Below are positions 1 through 12,329 of a stretch of DNA of 64,000 bases, piece by piece; position 1 is the stretch's first letter, and each line of letters opens with the position of its first letter. Location: contig WTXG01000102.1 of assembly GCA_022496185.1 (NCBI GenBank), forward strand, positions 1 through 64,000, given 5' to 3'. Under the pieces are notes generated by a model. The model made no database searches. It was given only the letters and a program-made list of their open reading frames with translations, and had not been told where the DNA came from. The position numbers and the translations under genes are program-made. Source of the stretch: Multifurca ochricompacta (taxonomy: Eukaryota > Basidiomycota > Agaricomycetes > Russulales > Russulaceae).

Positions 1-1190
1 CATTGGGAGGCCGGTCTATCGACAGGGAGTAGGCGCGGTAGTCACTGCCAGCCATGTTCTCAGAGGGAGCCGCACGGGCGTGGTCACAGAGTCATTCCTC
101 GTGCCAATTGTCGTAGGCACGGAGGCGGGAGAGGGCACGCCACTTCAGAGAAGGGCGTTCGTCCAGGTCGCGAAGGGACATTGTCGTGCAGGATGGGCAG
201 CAGCCTTCGAGGAAGCCATCATGGCATGGTAAGTCTTGACCGCCGGAATCCACATGAACTTGAGGTGGGTCTGGGAAAGTCGACAGCAAAGTGGAGAGCG
301 ACCACTGGAAAAGCACGAAGTCGCCAGTGAACTTGCGTGGGTCGTGCGAGCGGAGGGAGAGGAGGAAGGAAGAGGAGGAGGCGGTCAGTACCACAGACAG
401 AGGAACCAAGGACTCACCCAGAAAATTGCAGAGCCAGCTCATGGTGCGAGCCAGCCCAAACAACTCCATGTCAGCCCTAGTGACTCCCAAGCCCCAACAC
501 CACTCCATGATCACTCACCCCGTTGATCCATAAGGGTCGCTGCCGCGGCCCCCACTACCTTTTCGTCGCCACGGCCTGCGCTGGATAGGGACACGGCGAC
601 ATGTACGAGGATGACCGACGCACGCAGCTGGGAAGATGCGCGGCGAGGGCATCCTTGCTGAGTTGAGGGCGGGTAACCCCATCGTAGGAGACGTGGTCGC
701 CCCACTCTGGGAGTTCCCAGGGGGCGAGTGCAAGCACATCCACTGGGCAGGCCAGTGGAGGGGTGCGCGCCGCCAGCATCATAAGCGGTGTGGGTCGTGC
801 TGGCTGCGTGCGTCGTCGAGGCGAGACAAGGGGGCCCAAATGGCATCATCTGCTTCAGTGGAAAGGCGGATGGACGGTTGGGACCGGGGAGGGAGGGACG
901 AGTAGCGGAGTGAAGTGGTGTCTGTGAGCTTCTGCATATAGTGAGTCATGGAGAGAAGGCGTACCAGTTCATGGGAGCCATGTGGAAAGACCCAGAGACC
1001 ACTTTGACCATGTGGTTGGTGACTCCCTGTAGGAGCTTGATCAAGCCAGCAGCTTGTTTGGATCGGACCCAGAGCTGGGAGCCATAGGTGAGGACAGGGT
1101 GGCAAATGGCGTTCAGAACAAGACGCCAGTTGGCCATGTGAACCAATCGGAGGGAAGCACGTGGACGGCAGCACTCAAGCAACTGTTATT
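1..1190 (-). mobile_element. LINE (non-LTR retrotransposon) fragment, C-terminal part of ORF2, decayed
   Basis: Read on the minus strand, several short frames match in order the C-terminal third of the better preserved LINE ORF at 20847-23567. Around 1050-1180 there is a block with ANWRLVLNAIC and YGSQLWV; around 92-514 a block with TASSSS, DERPS and LSRLRAYDNW. These cover the RT thumb and the RNase H-like tail. The order is kept but the frame changes at least three times and stops occur, and about 14 residues present in the other copy before ANWRL are missing. It is a dead copy, cut by the window's left edge and bordered on the right by the hAT region. No terminal repeats are expected for a LINE and none are seen. 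Confidence 0.85.
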
Positions 1191-1408
1191 CTGTGCTTCT
1201 GTGCATTTCTGCACATTTCAGAAAACGGGCCCGGTCAGACCCGAGGAGATAAGATTGTGCGACTGTCCTGCATTTTCGGCATACAGTTCCACTTCCTTCA
1301 CGCGCCCCTTTGCCTTGTACCCAGTACCTCTCATCCTAACCCACTTTTGTCATACGATAAGTATAAATAGTTACTGTGTGCATACATTGTACTAGTAAAT
1401 AATGCCAG

Positions 1409-4400
1409 TCAAATCAAATCCCAATCTTCCTCAAGCTCCTCCTCCTCTCCCTCAACCTCTGGGAGGATAGTTGCAGCTTTTACATCACTATTCTTGACAT
1501 ATCCCAGCTTGCTCCATTCCCCAACCATCATCAAAGCTCGAGTTGACTGAATTGAGAGGCGAGAGCGGAGGTGCGACAAAAGAATGTGGCCTGTGCTGAA
1601 AACGCGCTCAACATTCACAGATGTTGCTGAATATGTGTATTAGTAGACTCAAAAACCCTTATAACAATTCCATTACTTACCTGGTATTGTGAGATAATCC
1701 ATTGCCATTCAAGAAAGCCGGGTACATGGGTTGATGCTCATACCACCAAGCAAGAACATCCTTTACATACTCAGGGTCTGTGCTGAGGAAGCGCTCCAAC
1801 TCGTCTCGCAGATTTGAGGGTTTGGGTGCAGCAAGTGCAGGGAGATTGTCGAAGATGTTCCTTGAGGGCGATTCTGTGGGCTATGGATTCAATGTTAATG
1901 TTAATACTTGGATCACAATGTAAGATTATTAGTACTTACTTCTTCAAACATCTCTTTATCTTCATCTACTGGAACAGCTTTGTAGGTGCCCTCAAATCGG
2001 TCTGAACAATTTTCAGTGATGTTTTGATCCACTCCTCTGTCCAGCCAGCATTTCTGAAATACTCTAGTTTATGTCGAGGGTGGAGAACTAGGGAAATGAT
2101 TGACTGAACGTGTAATGTTGTAGCAATGCAAGTACATACCCATAGCAATCCTATAAACTTCAGAAAGATCAGTTTTGCTGTAGTACCGGTTAAGGGTTTT
2201 CTTTGCCATTGTGAGTGCAGCTTGAATAGACAAAGGATACTGTGGATTGAGTGCATTGGTGGCAAGGACCTCATCAATGCGGTCCATGGCAGGAATGACC
2301 ATCCGATGTTTGGAATGCCATCACGAGAGAAAAAGAGTGTTGCATCTTTGAAGATCTGGACAGAATGAGTAAAAGAATCAAACAAGGTATGAAAACTCAC
2401 CTTTAGAACCTGGCACAGCTGACGAGCTATCTCCCATTCATTCGCGTCCATCTCGTACTGCCTCAGCTTCATCTCCCGATCACCAGTGATAATGTCCAGT
2501 GCTTCAGAATATGTCACAGCAAAGTCTAGCATGTCATACGTCGAGTTCCATCGGGTGGACACGTCCCGGGGCATCATACGACAACTGAGATTGAGGTCTT
2601 TGAGAGTGGAAACCCATTTTGGGAGGATGAGCATTGATGAGTTTTTGATCGCGAACGCTATCTTGCGGATCTAGCATGGGTGCTTAGTCAGAGATCTACA
2701 GCATTAGCGCCAACTGGACGCACCTTCACCAACATTGTTCGCACTGGTTGTACATCACCTTCAAGATCATCCAACTCCAGCTCCAACATCCCTTGGCGCT
2801 CATCCACCCATCCTTCACCATCGTCATCATCATCATCATCATCATCATCATCACAACCATCTGCCTGGGTCAACAAGTCCTCAACATCAAGATCTCCTGC
2901 TAGCGTGTGTAATGCGATCATTGCCTCATCAATGATCGCACCCTCTCGCGCATGTGGAACATCAAACTGTTGAATGACAGTCTTGGCAATCAGATTGATA
3001 ATATGTGTGAAGCAATGTGTTCGACTTGCTGGGCCAGGGAATTGGGGGAGGAGGAACTTCAGCTTGTCAATCATTCTATCGTTATTGGTTGCATTGTCAC
3101 AAGTGATGCTTAGGATCTATGGAAATCTGTTAAGTTTATATTCCTCATCACTTGTTTGGATACTGACCTTATCAGAAATATCAAAGTCATCAAGAATCTT
3201 TGCAAATGCAGCAGCGAGGTTCAATCCCGAATGTGACATGGCCACCTCAACGAGATCGAGAAGCATGGCAACAGGGACACCATCCCGCTCAAAGTGGACT
3301 GTAACAGCAATATAAGCTTTGTGGTTAGGTGACGTCCATGCATCTAACGCAAAGTTCAAGGCGCCATCGTATTCCTGTAAAGCGTAAGTCATCATTTTCA
3401 GCTCTGATATAGATATCATATTCACAGACTTGTTACCCACCTGTAGCATCGTTGCGATCCTCTGGCGACACCGAACAAAGACATTCTTGACATCGCGGGA
3501 CACTGTTTCGGGTGAAGGTATGTAGCATTCAGGCCTCCCAGTCTTCATCAGTGACTGAAACCCTCGATCCTTGACAATGTTAAAGGGTCGAACGCTTTCT
3601 GAAACCCATCGAATGATCTCCGCGCTGCCACAGCCAAGAACAATCTCAGTATGGTCACAGATCTCTATTGATGGTGACATACCGTGATTCTGTCTTGGTA
3701 TGTTGCCGATATGAGTAAGTTACTCTATTTAGGTTAGTCCTCTCAAAAACTGCAGTAATTGACCCATTCTTCAATGTAGCTTTTTCCACGGCCTCTCGTG
3801 CAGCGTGGACATCCTTTTTTTGATCTGCAGTTTCTATTATCTCTTTGCTCCAACAGATTTTGGCGTGGCGTCGCAAATTGCTTGTTGACTTTGCATCTCC
3901 TGTATCCAGGTAGCGTCGGACATGCCAGTAATACTGACCTTTCCCTTTGCAGTGCTTTGCATTACACTCAAAGACATGAACTCGATGGCCATCAACGTGA
4001 TCAACGCAGGGATATGGTTTGAAAAACGCATAGATTGGTGAGTTCCAATATTTTGAAAGTCTCTCTACGCGCGTGTTAGAAAAGACAGTGACATTGTGCG
4101 GGAACTGACTGACTCAATTCATCTTTTGCAGACTCCTCAGGTTCGTCATCATCATCATCAATCACTATGACGCTAGGACCACTGGGATCGTTGTCGTCAT
4201 CATCGCTTCCATCAGCTTCCTCTATTATTTGGCCTTGGACAGTATTATCTTCATCATCAATATCTTCAATGTCAACAGAGGCCTGCCGGCTTTCAAAAGT
4301 ACCAGTACTTGTATCCTTAGTAGGGAGTGGTATTTGGCTTGTATTTGTCGATAAATGAGATAATTGTTTTGCCTTCTTATTCTTGGGTAGCAGTGGATCT

Positions 4401-4492
4401 GCGTTCTCTGTGACGCACGTCGTCTGCTTTCGTTTGCGAGAACTTGAAGGACATAAATTAGGAGCAGCTTTGCTAGAGCTAGAGGGAGACAT
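1409..4492 (-). CDS. hAT-family transposase with BED zinc finger, multi-exon
   Basis: This encodes a cut-and-paste hAT transposase spread over about a dozen exons separated by short introns. The start at 4492 (MSPSSSS) opens a Ser/Lys-rich and acidic N-terminus. At about 3990-3840 a BED-type finger follows, with Cys pairs in FECNAKHC and a closing LRRHAKICW. The catalytic region has LDAWTS near 3340 (first Asp), TCDNATNN near 3100 (second Asp) and an acidic Asp run at about 2820-2850. WNSTYDML lies near 2540. The C-terminal dimerisation block VERVFSTGH...LRSRLS lies at about 1540-1620, and the protein ends in DWDLI at 1409. Length and domain order fit an intact hAT transposase, and no certain frameshift was seen, although I cannot prove that every intron splices. 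No matching terminal inverted repeats were found at both sides, so the element ends are unknown. Confidence 0.85.
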
Positions 4493-5850
4493 TTTGAAAC
4501 AATATGTGGAAATGCAGCCTGATAAATCTGGTTAAAACAACTACTTTGTTAGATACAGAAATATTGTCTTTAAATACTGTAAGGACTGTGCTGTGCTGTG
4601 ATCATAAGGAATGTACTTAATCATAACTAATTATAATAAACGAGTGTAAGTATCATCCTGCACTGCCAACACCGGTCACCTCTAATCCAGTCCGGCTTAG
4701 TCTGATCCGTTACCGGCTCAGCACAAAATAGTGGGGTTGTTTTAAACCTGGACCTGGAAAAAAGTATAGATGTCGGTTAGGAAATATAAGATAAGATTCC
4801 ATGTGTTGCTATAGATAGATGACAATGAAAAAGCCTGTAAGATAATTGTGCAGAATGGAGATTGATGCACGTGTAAGGCTTGAGGCAGTCAGAAATGTTT
4901 AGCTCTGCTTATACAGCAATAATATGCCTATTACTACTGTCCTACAAAGTGCCAGATCAGATAATATGTCTGATGCAAAATGAGACAACAATCAGTTATG
5001 GACGCATATGTGTTGAACCAAGATACCGGTACAGAGCTACCGGTAGAGCGGTCCGACATAAGATTGTGATCATGTGATCACATCTAATGATCCTAATACA
5101 TCCGAAAGCGGTCATGTGACAATAATCGCATTATAAACACGTTGTACTTACGATTAGATTAATAGCTGATTAGTACATGTAGGTATATAAAAGCCTATGT
5201 AAATATGCTACAAAATCAAGTTGCTATTGCATATTGAAAGCATCTAAGTCTCTACACTAACAAGGTGAGATAGAGTAGTAATGTAGCATCTAAAGTACAG
5301 CCTGCGCCATGCCTGTTTTCACAATATGTGATCACGCGCGGTCTATTTACATGGTCTGGCACCTTCTAGAATACATTCTAGACTACTTTTAGACTGTCCT
5401 TACAACTTTACATTGTTCTGTCTACTGACACAGTGTCCGTGAATTGTTGAGACGAGCCAGTAGTGACCGGATAGTTCAGGACTGAACAGCCGTGATAAGA
5501 TAATCTAAAGTGCGTCCATTAACTGATTTAGAGACAATTCCACATTGCACGTGCAACACATTCCTTAACACATCTTGTCACAAGTAAATAGAAGTATTTA
5601 CTGTTATGATTGTCACGCTTTTATGTAGTATAAAAGGTCGCCACTTTGTACGCGTTCACTTCAGTTTTGACCGCAAGAACTGGAGTATAACTATATCTTA
5701 TCTTTACCATAGTAGCTAACGCTTAGTAATAGCTGATCTGCTATCTAAATAGATAGCTAAACCCTTTTTACAACTGCGTTCTGACATCCTGGTCCCTGAA
5801 TGGACATTTCTGCGTGTTTTGGATAACCAGCCTGGACCAATTATGGAAAT
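4493..5850. other. Non-coding hAT-upstream region with a TATA-bearing repeat
   Basis: There is no convincing gene here. It lies upstream of the minus-strand transposase and is AT-rich. The part at about 5490-5765 contains TATAAAAGGTC and TTCACTTCAGTTTTGACC and is clearly related, in the same order, to about 31050-31325 inside the non-autonomous hAT element of copy B. The TATA box reads on the plus strand, away from the transposase gene. This could be shared hAT internal sequence or an older repeat carried by both. Confidence 0.5.
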
Positions 5851-6033
5851 TTAAGTCAACCTTCCTTAATAGGAAGGAGGTCAGACCGATATGCTGGTCC
5901 ACGTGATGCAATGTAGTCACTGCCCTATGCAGCTTGTAGATACACGCGGGCCTTGTTTCAGCAAACTAATTTGATAATTAGATTACAATATAGTCTAAAG
6001 TAGTCTAGAGTGTATTTTAGATAGTGCCAGACC
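5351..6033. repeat. Imperfect inverted repeat pair around 0.6 kb of non-coding DNA
   Basis: The stretch at 5351-5398 starting TGGTCTGGCACCTTCTAG returns as its reverse complement at about 5985-6033, ending AGATAGTGCCAGACCA, with several mismatches over roughly 45 bp. The right arm also occurs reversed at about 40080-40130. The pair could mark the ends of a small element or be subterminal repeats of the surrounding hAT-like DNA. No target duplication could be identified. Confidence 0.5.
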
Positions 6034-6397
6034 AGCAGAATTGGTCGCGCATTAATAAAACAGATGTATCATGGTTTTCAAGAAAGTGGATCACTGATAA
6101 GGATTTTATTTTACATCGCACCGTTAATCTGCTTTGATATTTTGTAGGATAATACTAGAACATATTTAACACAGCCCTGTAGCATACATCAGACGAGATC
6201 TTGTATTTTTGTGGCTGCAGATGTGTTTTATCTCGGAAATTCTACTGATCTTGTCAATGGATGATCGGCGCCTATACCCGCCAAACCCGCCGCGCGGGTA
6301 TGGGTTTCCACGGGTTGGGAGCCGTATACCCGTACCCATACCCGGCAAAACCCGTGGCGCTTACCCGCGTGGGTATGAAACCCTTTGACAATCACTA
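5862..6397 (-). mobile_element. hAT-like non-coding element end with GGGTAT-type subterminal repeats
   Basis: Read on the minus strand from 6397, it begins TAGTGATTGTCAAAGGG and continues with many GGGTAT/ACCC-type short repeats up to about 6280. The whole stretch is repeated in opposite orientation at 39720-40262 with about 80 percent identity by eye. A terminal TAGTGATTGTCA and clustered subterminal repeats fit a hAT element end. The opposite end is not visible. Confidence 0.55.
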
Positions 6398-6439
6398 ACC
6401 ATACCTTGGAACATTTTTTTGTAGCAGAAGGAGTGTTAT

Positions 6440-6735
6440 TGTCCATTGCATGGACGGGAGGAGGGACAACCGTAACCTATAGTGAGAATGCTTAACGTCC
6501 TTGTCTACCTGTCACATGACTTTGATTTGCAGTGATATTTTGTTGATCAACGATTGATGTCTACATGTCACATGACTTTAATTTGTAATGATATTTTCAA
6601 TAATTTTCCTTTTTAAAATAAATATTATTACAAATCTGAGTCGTGTGACAAGATTACCACTTTAGGGATGTCAGTGGTGAGTCGTGTGACACGATTACCA
6701 CTTTAGGGATGTCAGCGGTGGGGGTGAGTTGGGTG
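6440..6735 (+). repeat. MITE-like repeat, right half, with an internal 42-bp tandem duplication
   Basis: This stretch matches the right half of the element at 18435-19104: the CTTTTTAAAATAAATATTATT block, then a GTGTGACAAGATTACCAC block and a terminal GTGGGGGTGAG-like end. Here the subterminal unit (GTGTGACA...GATGTCAG, about 42 bp) is present twice in tandem, at about 6640-6680 and 6682-6722. The left half is not recognisable. It contains no coding sequence. Confidence 0.6.
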
Positions 6736-6749
6736 AGCTAAGGTGACTT

Positions 6750-7204
6750 GCCACACTCGGTTCCCTGACGGTTTGGCCAACGACGATCTTACATGAGTAC
6801 CAAACGTTAGTCATTAACAACTAGAAAGGCGAGTATACTATGGGAACATGTACTGTACGTGTATTGCATTATATCATAAAGTAAAATGAAATGAATTGAA
6901 GTGTAATAAGTTACCTCCCCCCCCTCTTTCCCTTTGCTGAGCGCCAATCAAACCTCCTAGGCCATAAACCAAACCGAAAAACCGGAACAAACCACACACA
7001 CCCTGTGCGATGCACTTCCTCCATGCACTTCCTCCTCCCACTTCGCTTGTTCGCAGGGCTCGCTACCACTTCCTCTGCTCCGCAGAAACGGGTTCAAACA
7101 ATCTCCCATACATCGCAAAACCAAACACGTCACGTAGCTGATGCGCCACCTCGCGCCGGGCCTCCACAACGTGCACGCCCCGCACACGCAGCGATCAACG
7201 CTGC
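6750..7204. other. Non-coding stretch shared by both duplication copies
   Basis: This is shared with 20287-20740. Reading frames here lose their frame between the two copies, so I do not call a gene. It contains a homopolymer C run and CpG-rich DNA downstream of the minus-strand gene that ends at 7205. Confidence 0.5.
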
Positions 7205-8227
7205 CTAGGCACGCGTACGCGGCAACGGCGGAATGGGCACAGGCACGTCGAGCGGTGCTCGTCGGCGCGAGAGTGCCGCCCATAGCGCTGCACTGCGATC
7301 GCGCACCGTACCCTCGAGCTCGGCGCCCAAGTCAGCGAATCGACTGAGCAAAGCAGCCGCACGGATCGCGGCATCGTCTGCGTCTGGATCCGCGTCTGCG
7401 TTTCCTGAGTCTGCGCCAGGATGGGTAGCTCGCAGAGCGGCGTCCTTGCGCTTGCGCGGGTTGCCAGTGATGGTGTTAATACTGGTGCTGATGCCGGTGC
7501 TGGCGTTAGAATTGGCGGTGATACTGGGGTCCTTGGAGAGTAGGCGGGATGAGTTCTTGATGGCAGTGACGTTGCTGGTGGGTGCGGGAGGTGGAGGTGG
7601 GTGGAGGTGGAGATGGAGTTAGAGTGGAATTGGGGATCGGGACGGGGGAGGTGGGGGAGGACCGCGCGCGTGCATTGGAAGAGGGTGAACGGGAACCAGC
7701 CCTTCACGCTTATCTGCATCTGCACCACCTGCAACTCCATCCAGATCACCAACCGTATCCTTCCAAGCCCGGCTGCTGTCCGCTACATCGGCCTCATTCC
7801 CCTCCTTGTCCTCCCCCTCTTCTTCCTCTTCTTCTTCCTCTTCTTCCTCCTCTTCTTCTTCCTCGTCCTCCTCTACCCGTTTCTTCGCAACCACTTTGTC
7901 AATGCGCACGAGATCTACACTAACAGCATCCAAATACGGTTCCACACCCGCCAAAGGTGGAGTCACCCCGAGCTCGTCTCGACCCAACGCACGCGCGGTA
8001 TTAGAAGCGAGGAAGGCGCATATACGGACCAACGCGCGGAGCGGATCCTCCATGACGTCTTGCATCAGAGGTTCTAGTTGCCGCGGCGTGGCAGTGAGGG
8101 ATAGGGAAGGAATGTGCATAGGCGTAGGTGGATTCTCTGCGACGGAGTGCGCCCCCGTGAACGCGTCGGACGCGGACGCGGTGCTTGTAACCGGCGGCTC
8201 TAGAAACGCGACGTGCCGTCTCCAGCG
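7205..8227 (-). pseudogene. Unrecognised protein, Glu-rich and Pro-rich, with one in-frame stop
   Basis: On the minus strand one frame runs from about 8266 to 7205, broken by a single TAA at 7619-7621. Before the stop it has a region around VRICAFLASNTARALG and YLDAVSVDLVRIDKVV, an uninterrupted Glu run of about 17 residues and a Pro stretch. After the stop the same frame continues through ITGNPRKRKD, an Asp-rich stretch and LLSRFADLGAELEG to a natural stop at 7205. Copy B keeps the first part in frame with mostly conservative changes, which supports a real protein on this strand. I do not recognise the family. The 5' end is abnormal: its apparent Met lies inside S28-derived sequence, so the gene seems cut at about 8227. 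Copy B lost the 3' part to the LINE. Confidence 0.55.
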
Positions 8228-10634
8228 GCGTGGCGTGGGTTCGTATACCTTCAAGCAACTCATCAATCACAATAACCCGAGCTTGGGCACTTTCGATCAG
8301 CCCTACTGGGCGTCATGGGAGTTTCAGATTTACAAACCTGGTGCGTTGGGGGGCACCGAAAATGAAGTGCCCAATATCTCATATACCAATGACAGGCGGT
8401 CCTATCATTCTCATGACACCGGGAGAGTCGAATGCGGATGGTACGTTCGCTGGCCTTTCTTTCCTCAGTGCAATCTCAACTGACGACAAATTTGATTGCG
8501 CAGGGTTCACAGGATACCTGACAAACCGAACCGTCAATGGCCAAATCGCACAGCAGGAGAAAGGTGCCGCCATCGTGCTCGAGCATCGTTTCTTTGGTCT
8601 TTCAAACCCGTACCCGGATTTGAACGTCGCGAGCTTCAAGTACCACACCATCCAGCAAGCTATCGACGACCTCGAATACCTCGCGAACAATGTTGTTTTG
8701 CCGTTCCCAGGTGGTGACAAGATTTCACCCGCGGATGCTCCTTGGGTGCTCATTGGCGGTAGTTATTCCGGTATGTCCCTTTCCTTTGCCCAAGTGCACA
8801 TTCATTGATTCTCGATGTTTTGGCTTTCCCTTTTCTTTCCAGGTGCTCTGACGGCGTTCACACTAAACAAGTAGGTCATACACCACTTTGCAAAATTTGT
8901 CATCATTCGTGAAATGTCTGACTTTTGCAATTATTCACGATGGGAATAGTAAGCCCGACGTGTTTTGGGCCGGCTACGCCTCGTCTGCGGTAGTGGAGAG
9001 CATAGTGTGAGTCTCGCAGAAAGCTTGCTGAAGCATGTCGCGTTTTTTTCTTTTTTGACGTGGACGCGGACGTTTTTGCACAATTATTAGTGACTTTTGG
9101 CAATACTTCGAGCCGGAGCGACTGACCATGCCCAAGAACTGCTCTAATGACATTCAGGCCGTCATCGCACATTGGGATCAGGTCATCGCGAGTGGGAACA
9201 CGACAGCATTCGATGAGCTCAAGACCTCGTTTGGCATGGGCGGAGTCGTCCACCAGGACGATGTAGTTGGCACACGTACGCCTCTTCTTTTTTTTTTGTC
9301 TATTGGCTTGCATGGGGTGTTGATCGATAATTTCCCATTGTTTAACAAAATAAAATTTAAATATGGGATACAGTGCGCAACCCGCTTTGGAACTGGCAGG
9401 AACTGAGTCCTACCTCAGGCGGTAGTGTGTTCTTCGACTTTTGCGATGCCCTCGAAGTGAATAGCGCCGGTAAATCCGCACCTGCATCCGGCTGGGGTGT
9501 CGAGCATGCGTTGTCCGCGTGGGCGAATTACTCTAGTTCTACATTGCCAGGCCGTGAGTGGCGGGGGTTTTTTTCCCCTTCTGGTTCCTGAAGATCTTTC
9601 GCTTACTTCTTATCTGCTTTTCTGCTCGCTCGAAACATAAAAAAAACTTGGTTTGCAGTGGACAAAACATCGAGTGAGTGCAGAATACTCGCCAATCAGG
9701 AACGAGGCTGGCTGACGTATAGGATTGGTGATTTAACAGTGATTGTTTGGGCACGTACAATACGAGCCAATCCTTCTGGACCGACACCAGCATAGACAAT
9801 GCCAATCGTTCGTGGCTATGGATCGTGTAAGCGTCTTGCAGGTTTTTTCTTTTGATGTTTTTCTGCTGATCAACGCGTCCCCTATGCCTTCCTTGCAGGT
9901 GCAACCAAATGGGTTTCTTACAGGAATCTGCACCTTCTGGCCACCCCACGCTTGTTTCACGTCTGATCCAGCCCATATACGATGAGGTTTGTCTTTCCTC
10001 TTTGTCCCAAGCAAGAAAAAACAAAGACGTCTTTTGGCTGACTGGGTACTTTACTCTCTCTCCCTGTACTCTTTTGTGGTGGTGCAGAGACAATGTCAAC
10101 AGATGTTCCCGGCAGCGTTCAGTTCCCCTCCTGTACCGGACGTTGAAAAGACAAACAATGCATATGGTGGATTCTACCTCAAAGCAGACAGGCTTTTCAC
10201 CGCAACCGGTCTTCGTGCGTCTCTTCACCCACCCCACCCCACCCCCCCTCTCTCCCAACCAAATCCCCCTCCCTCACCTTCTTCTTCCCCATTCACTCTG
10301 GCTGACTGTCGTGTGTGTATGTGTGTGACATGACACCACCTATCACCACTACCACTACTTATTAGGTGATCCATGGCGATTCGCGACCGTGTCTGCAGAT
10401 GGGATCGACGTCCAGAGTGCACCAGAGCAGCCGATCGTCGAGAGTGACGCGTTCCACTGTTCGGATCTGATCACCAAGAACGGACTGGCGGACCCGACGG
10501 TGTTGAACGTGCAGACTCAAGGGTTGAAGTACATCGGCGAGTGGCTTTCGACGTGGGAGCCACCTGTCGTGTCGGTCGAGGTGAATGTGGACTTGAACTT
10601 CAAGCACCGCGCGTACCCGATTCCACGAAGATGA
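8228..10634 (+). CDS. Serine carboxypeptidase S28 family, 5'-truncated, copy A
   Basis: This encodes most of a secreted fungal S28 peptidase, an acid-acting enzyme family that cleaves after proline or from peptide ends. The recognisable protein starts at YTFKQLINHNN and TFDQPYW, followed by KPGGPIILMTPGE and EHRFFGLSNP. The nucleophile motif GGSYSG is split by the intron at 8771-8842. GDPWRFATVSADG carries the likely Asp and ESDAFHCSDL the likely His, and the protein ends PIPRR at 10634. Likely introns: 8341-8395, 8441-8503, 8771-8842, 8871-8949, 9007-9090, 9276-9373, 9554-9658, about 9676-9739, about 9827-9898, 9987-10087 and 10209-10365. No in-frame stop was seen. The signal peptide and first 40 or so residues are absent: sequence before 8228 is the 5' part of an opposed gene, so the locus looks truncated by an old rearrangement and is probably not secreted as it stands. 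Confidence 0.85.
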
Positions 10635-12281
10635 AGGGCACAACTGTAATTTGTAGAGGGGCACGGAATTCGGACTTGTGTTGTGTGTGGGGTGTCAAGG
10701 GATAAACAGAGGGGTAGTAAGTTGGACATCACATTCATTTGTTGTAATAAACTTCCTCGTGTACTGGCGAAAATTTTATACCCTATATATATACCCACTT
10801 ATGATGCATGCATGCATAAGACGGTTGACGTTGCGATGCCGAGGCCGATGCGGTTGTCCAGTTAAATGAGATGATCGACTTTGTAAATAGCGAACTATAA
10901 AATAAGAATTGTGTTTTTTTTATTTGAGGTTTTGAAACGTCTGATAACGAAAATTAGATAAGCACTACCTACTTTAATAGCGAATATTCAGTTTAGTTGG
11001 TTTTTTTCAAAACTCTATGCGCGTCAGGGCCTTGGTAAGTAGTGAACACAGAGATAAGCAGAACTACCTAGAATTCAGTTATGTTGGTCAAAACTGACGT
11101 GAACTGTACAGTTAGCGATTGATCCGAGTTGACCATTGCGACACGATATAAGAATTGGATGAAAGCACGAAGAATCACCTGGATTCTTTAGACATGTTGC
11201 CATAGACAAAGAAGAGATCTGTTGAGGAGAGGATGGGACCGCGCGCACACAATAGGGGCAGATTTGACTGACGTTAACGGGGATAATTGAAATTGATCAC
11301 TTGCAAACTCGTCGCTTAGTCGGGAAGTTTGTTGGACATTATTTTATTTTTTGAACATCCTGATCATTAAGGGCTTGAATACTCCGGAGTAAATAGGCAA
11401 TATCCTAACCGAATATATACTGTTTGTCTTAAAATCGGTATGGACATGACGGGGTCGGTCTTCGATCAAGATCTCTCCACTTAGGTACCGGTACCGGTTC
11501 TCTTCTCTTCTTGAGAGACGCACCCATCCATTGCTCTTCTCTCTCATGTACTGGTAAGTAATAAGTAATGGAATATTGAAAACATGTTTTCATAAACGTC
11601 ACAAAAGGTCATACTTTATGAAACCAAGGCCAGCGCGTAGTCTAATTCTTGGGTTTGGAAACATAATGAATGATGAGAATCATCCTCTAATGACATTTGA
11701 CAATTCGGAAATGAAGGGGGGTAGTGTAGTGTAGTGTTGTATTGAAACACCTTCTAGTAAGCTCAATCGTGGTGCGCAAACGGATAAAAACCGGTGGTAC
11801 GTGTGGTTGTGCGAGAGATGACTCCCCACTCTAGCCAACCCCCTGCACCCTCCACCTCTTTGCCTTTGACCCATGACGAAGATGAATGAATACGACGAGA
11901 CGGCAATCACGGATCAGCACACCTATAGACAGATACGCGCGCGAACGGACACTAGCGAAAAGGGGAAACTCGGAATGTAGTGAAGGACATCCAAACTAGA
12001 ACAAACAATAGGAACCGGAAAGAACGGGAAAATGGCTCGGCGGAGCACGCATAATCCGAAGATGCAAGCCAACGCTATCAGAGTCTCTCAGATTCCCCGG
12101 CCAGAATAAAGGTATCAGATATTTTTATTATACAAAGCTGTCCGGAAACAAGAGCATATGCTCTGGTCCGGAAATGAAGGGACGGCCAGCGCCCAAGCTA
12201 TCCTTACAACAATGATCCTGCAAAGATACATACATACAAAGTAGTTCCCAGAATGACCTTAAAAAGATGCCGCTTGTAGCT
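10635..12281. other. Intergenic region between S28 and NLR, copy A
   Basis: No gene is seen. The 3' ends of the S28 gene (plus) and the NLR gene (minus) face each other across it. It is AT-rich and nearly colinear with 33764-35479 in copy B, except for a 76-bp inverted segment (11340-11415) and a roughly 50-bp indel near 11978. Confidence 0.7.
11340..11415. repeat. Segment inverted relative to copy B
   Basis: The segment from TATTTTATTTTTTGAAC to TCCTAACCGAATA is found in copy B (34494-34569) as its reverse complement with essentially no other change, while the flanks (GTTGGACAT and TATACTGTTTGTC) keep the same orientation. The centre holds the palindrome ACTCCGGAGT. Confidence 0.85.
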
Positions 12282-12329
12282 CTACATGTTAGTCCTCGCA
12301 CCGTGCTCGATCAACAATTTCTTGATCTC

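Noticed and set aside
2810..2860. ATC/GAT trinucleotide run as a stand-alone microsatellite feature
   Set aside because: It encodes the Asp run of the hAT transposase and is part of that gene.
6957..7283. Cys-rich minus-strand ORF of 108 residues, with a relative at 20416-20817
   Set aside because: The frame is not maintained between the two copies, and synonymous-type conservation is absent.
7806..8483. Plus-strand ORF that would give S28 an N-terminal poly-Ser extension
   Set aside because: The Ser run is the complement of the Glu run of the minus-strand frame, which is better conserved between the copies; no signal peptide results.
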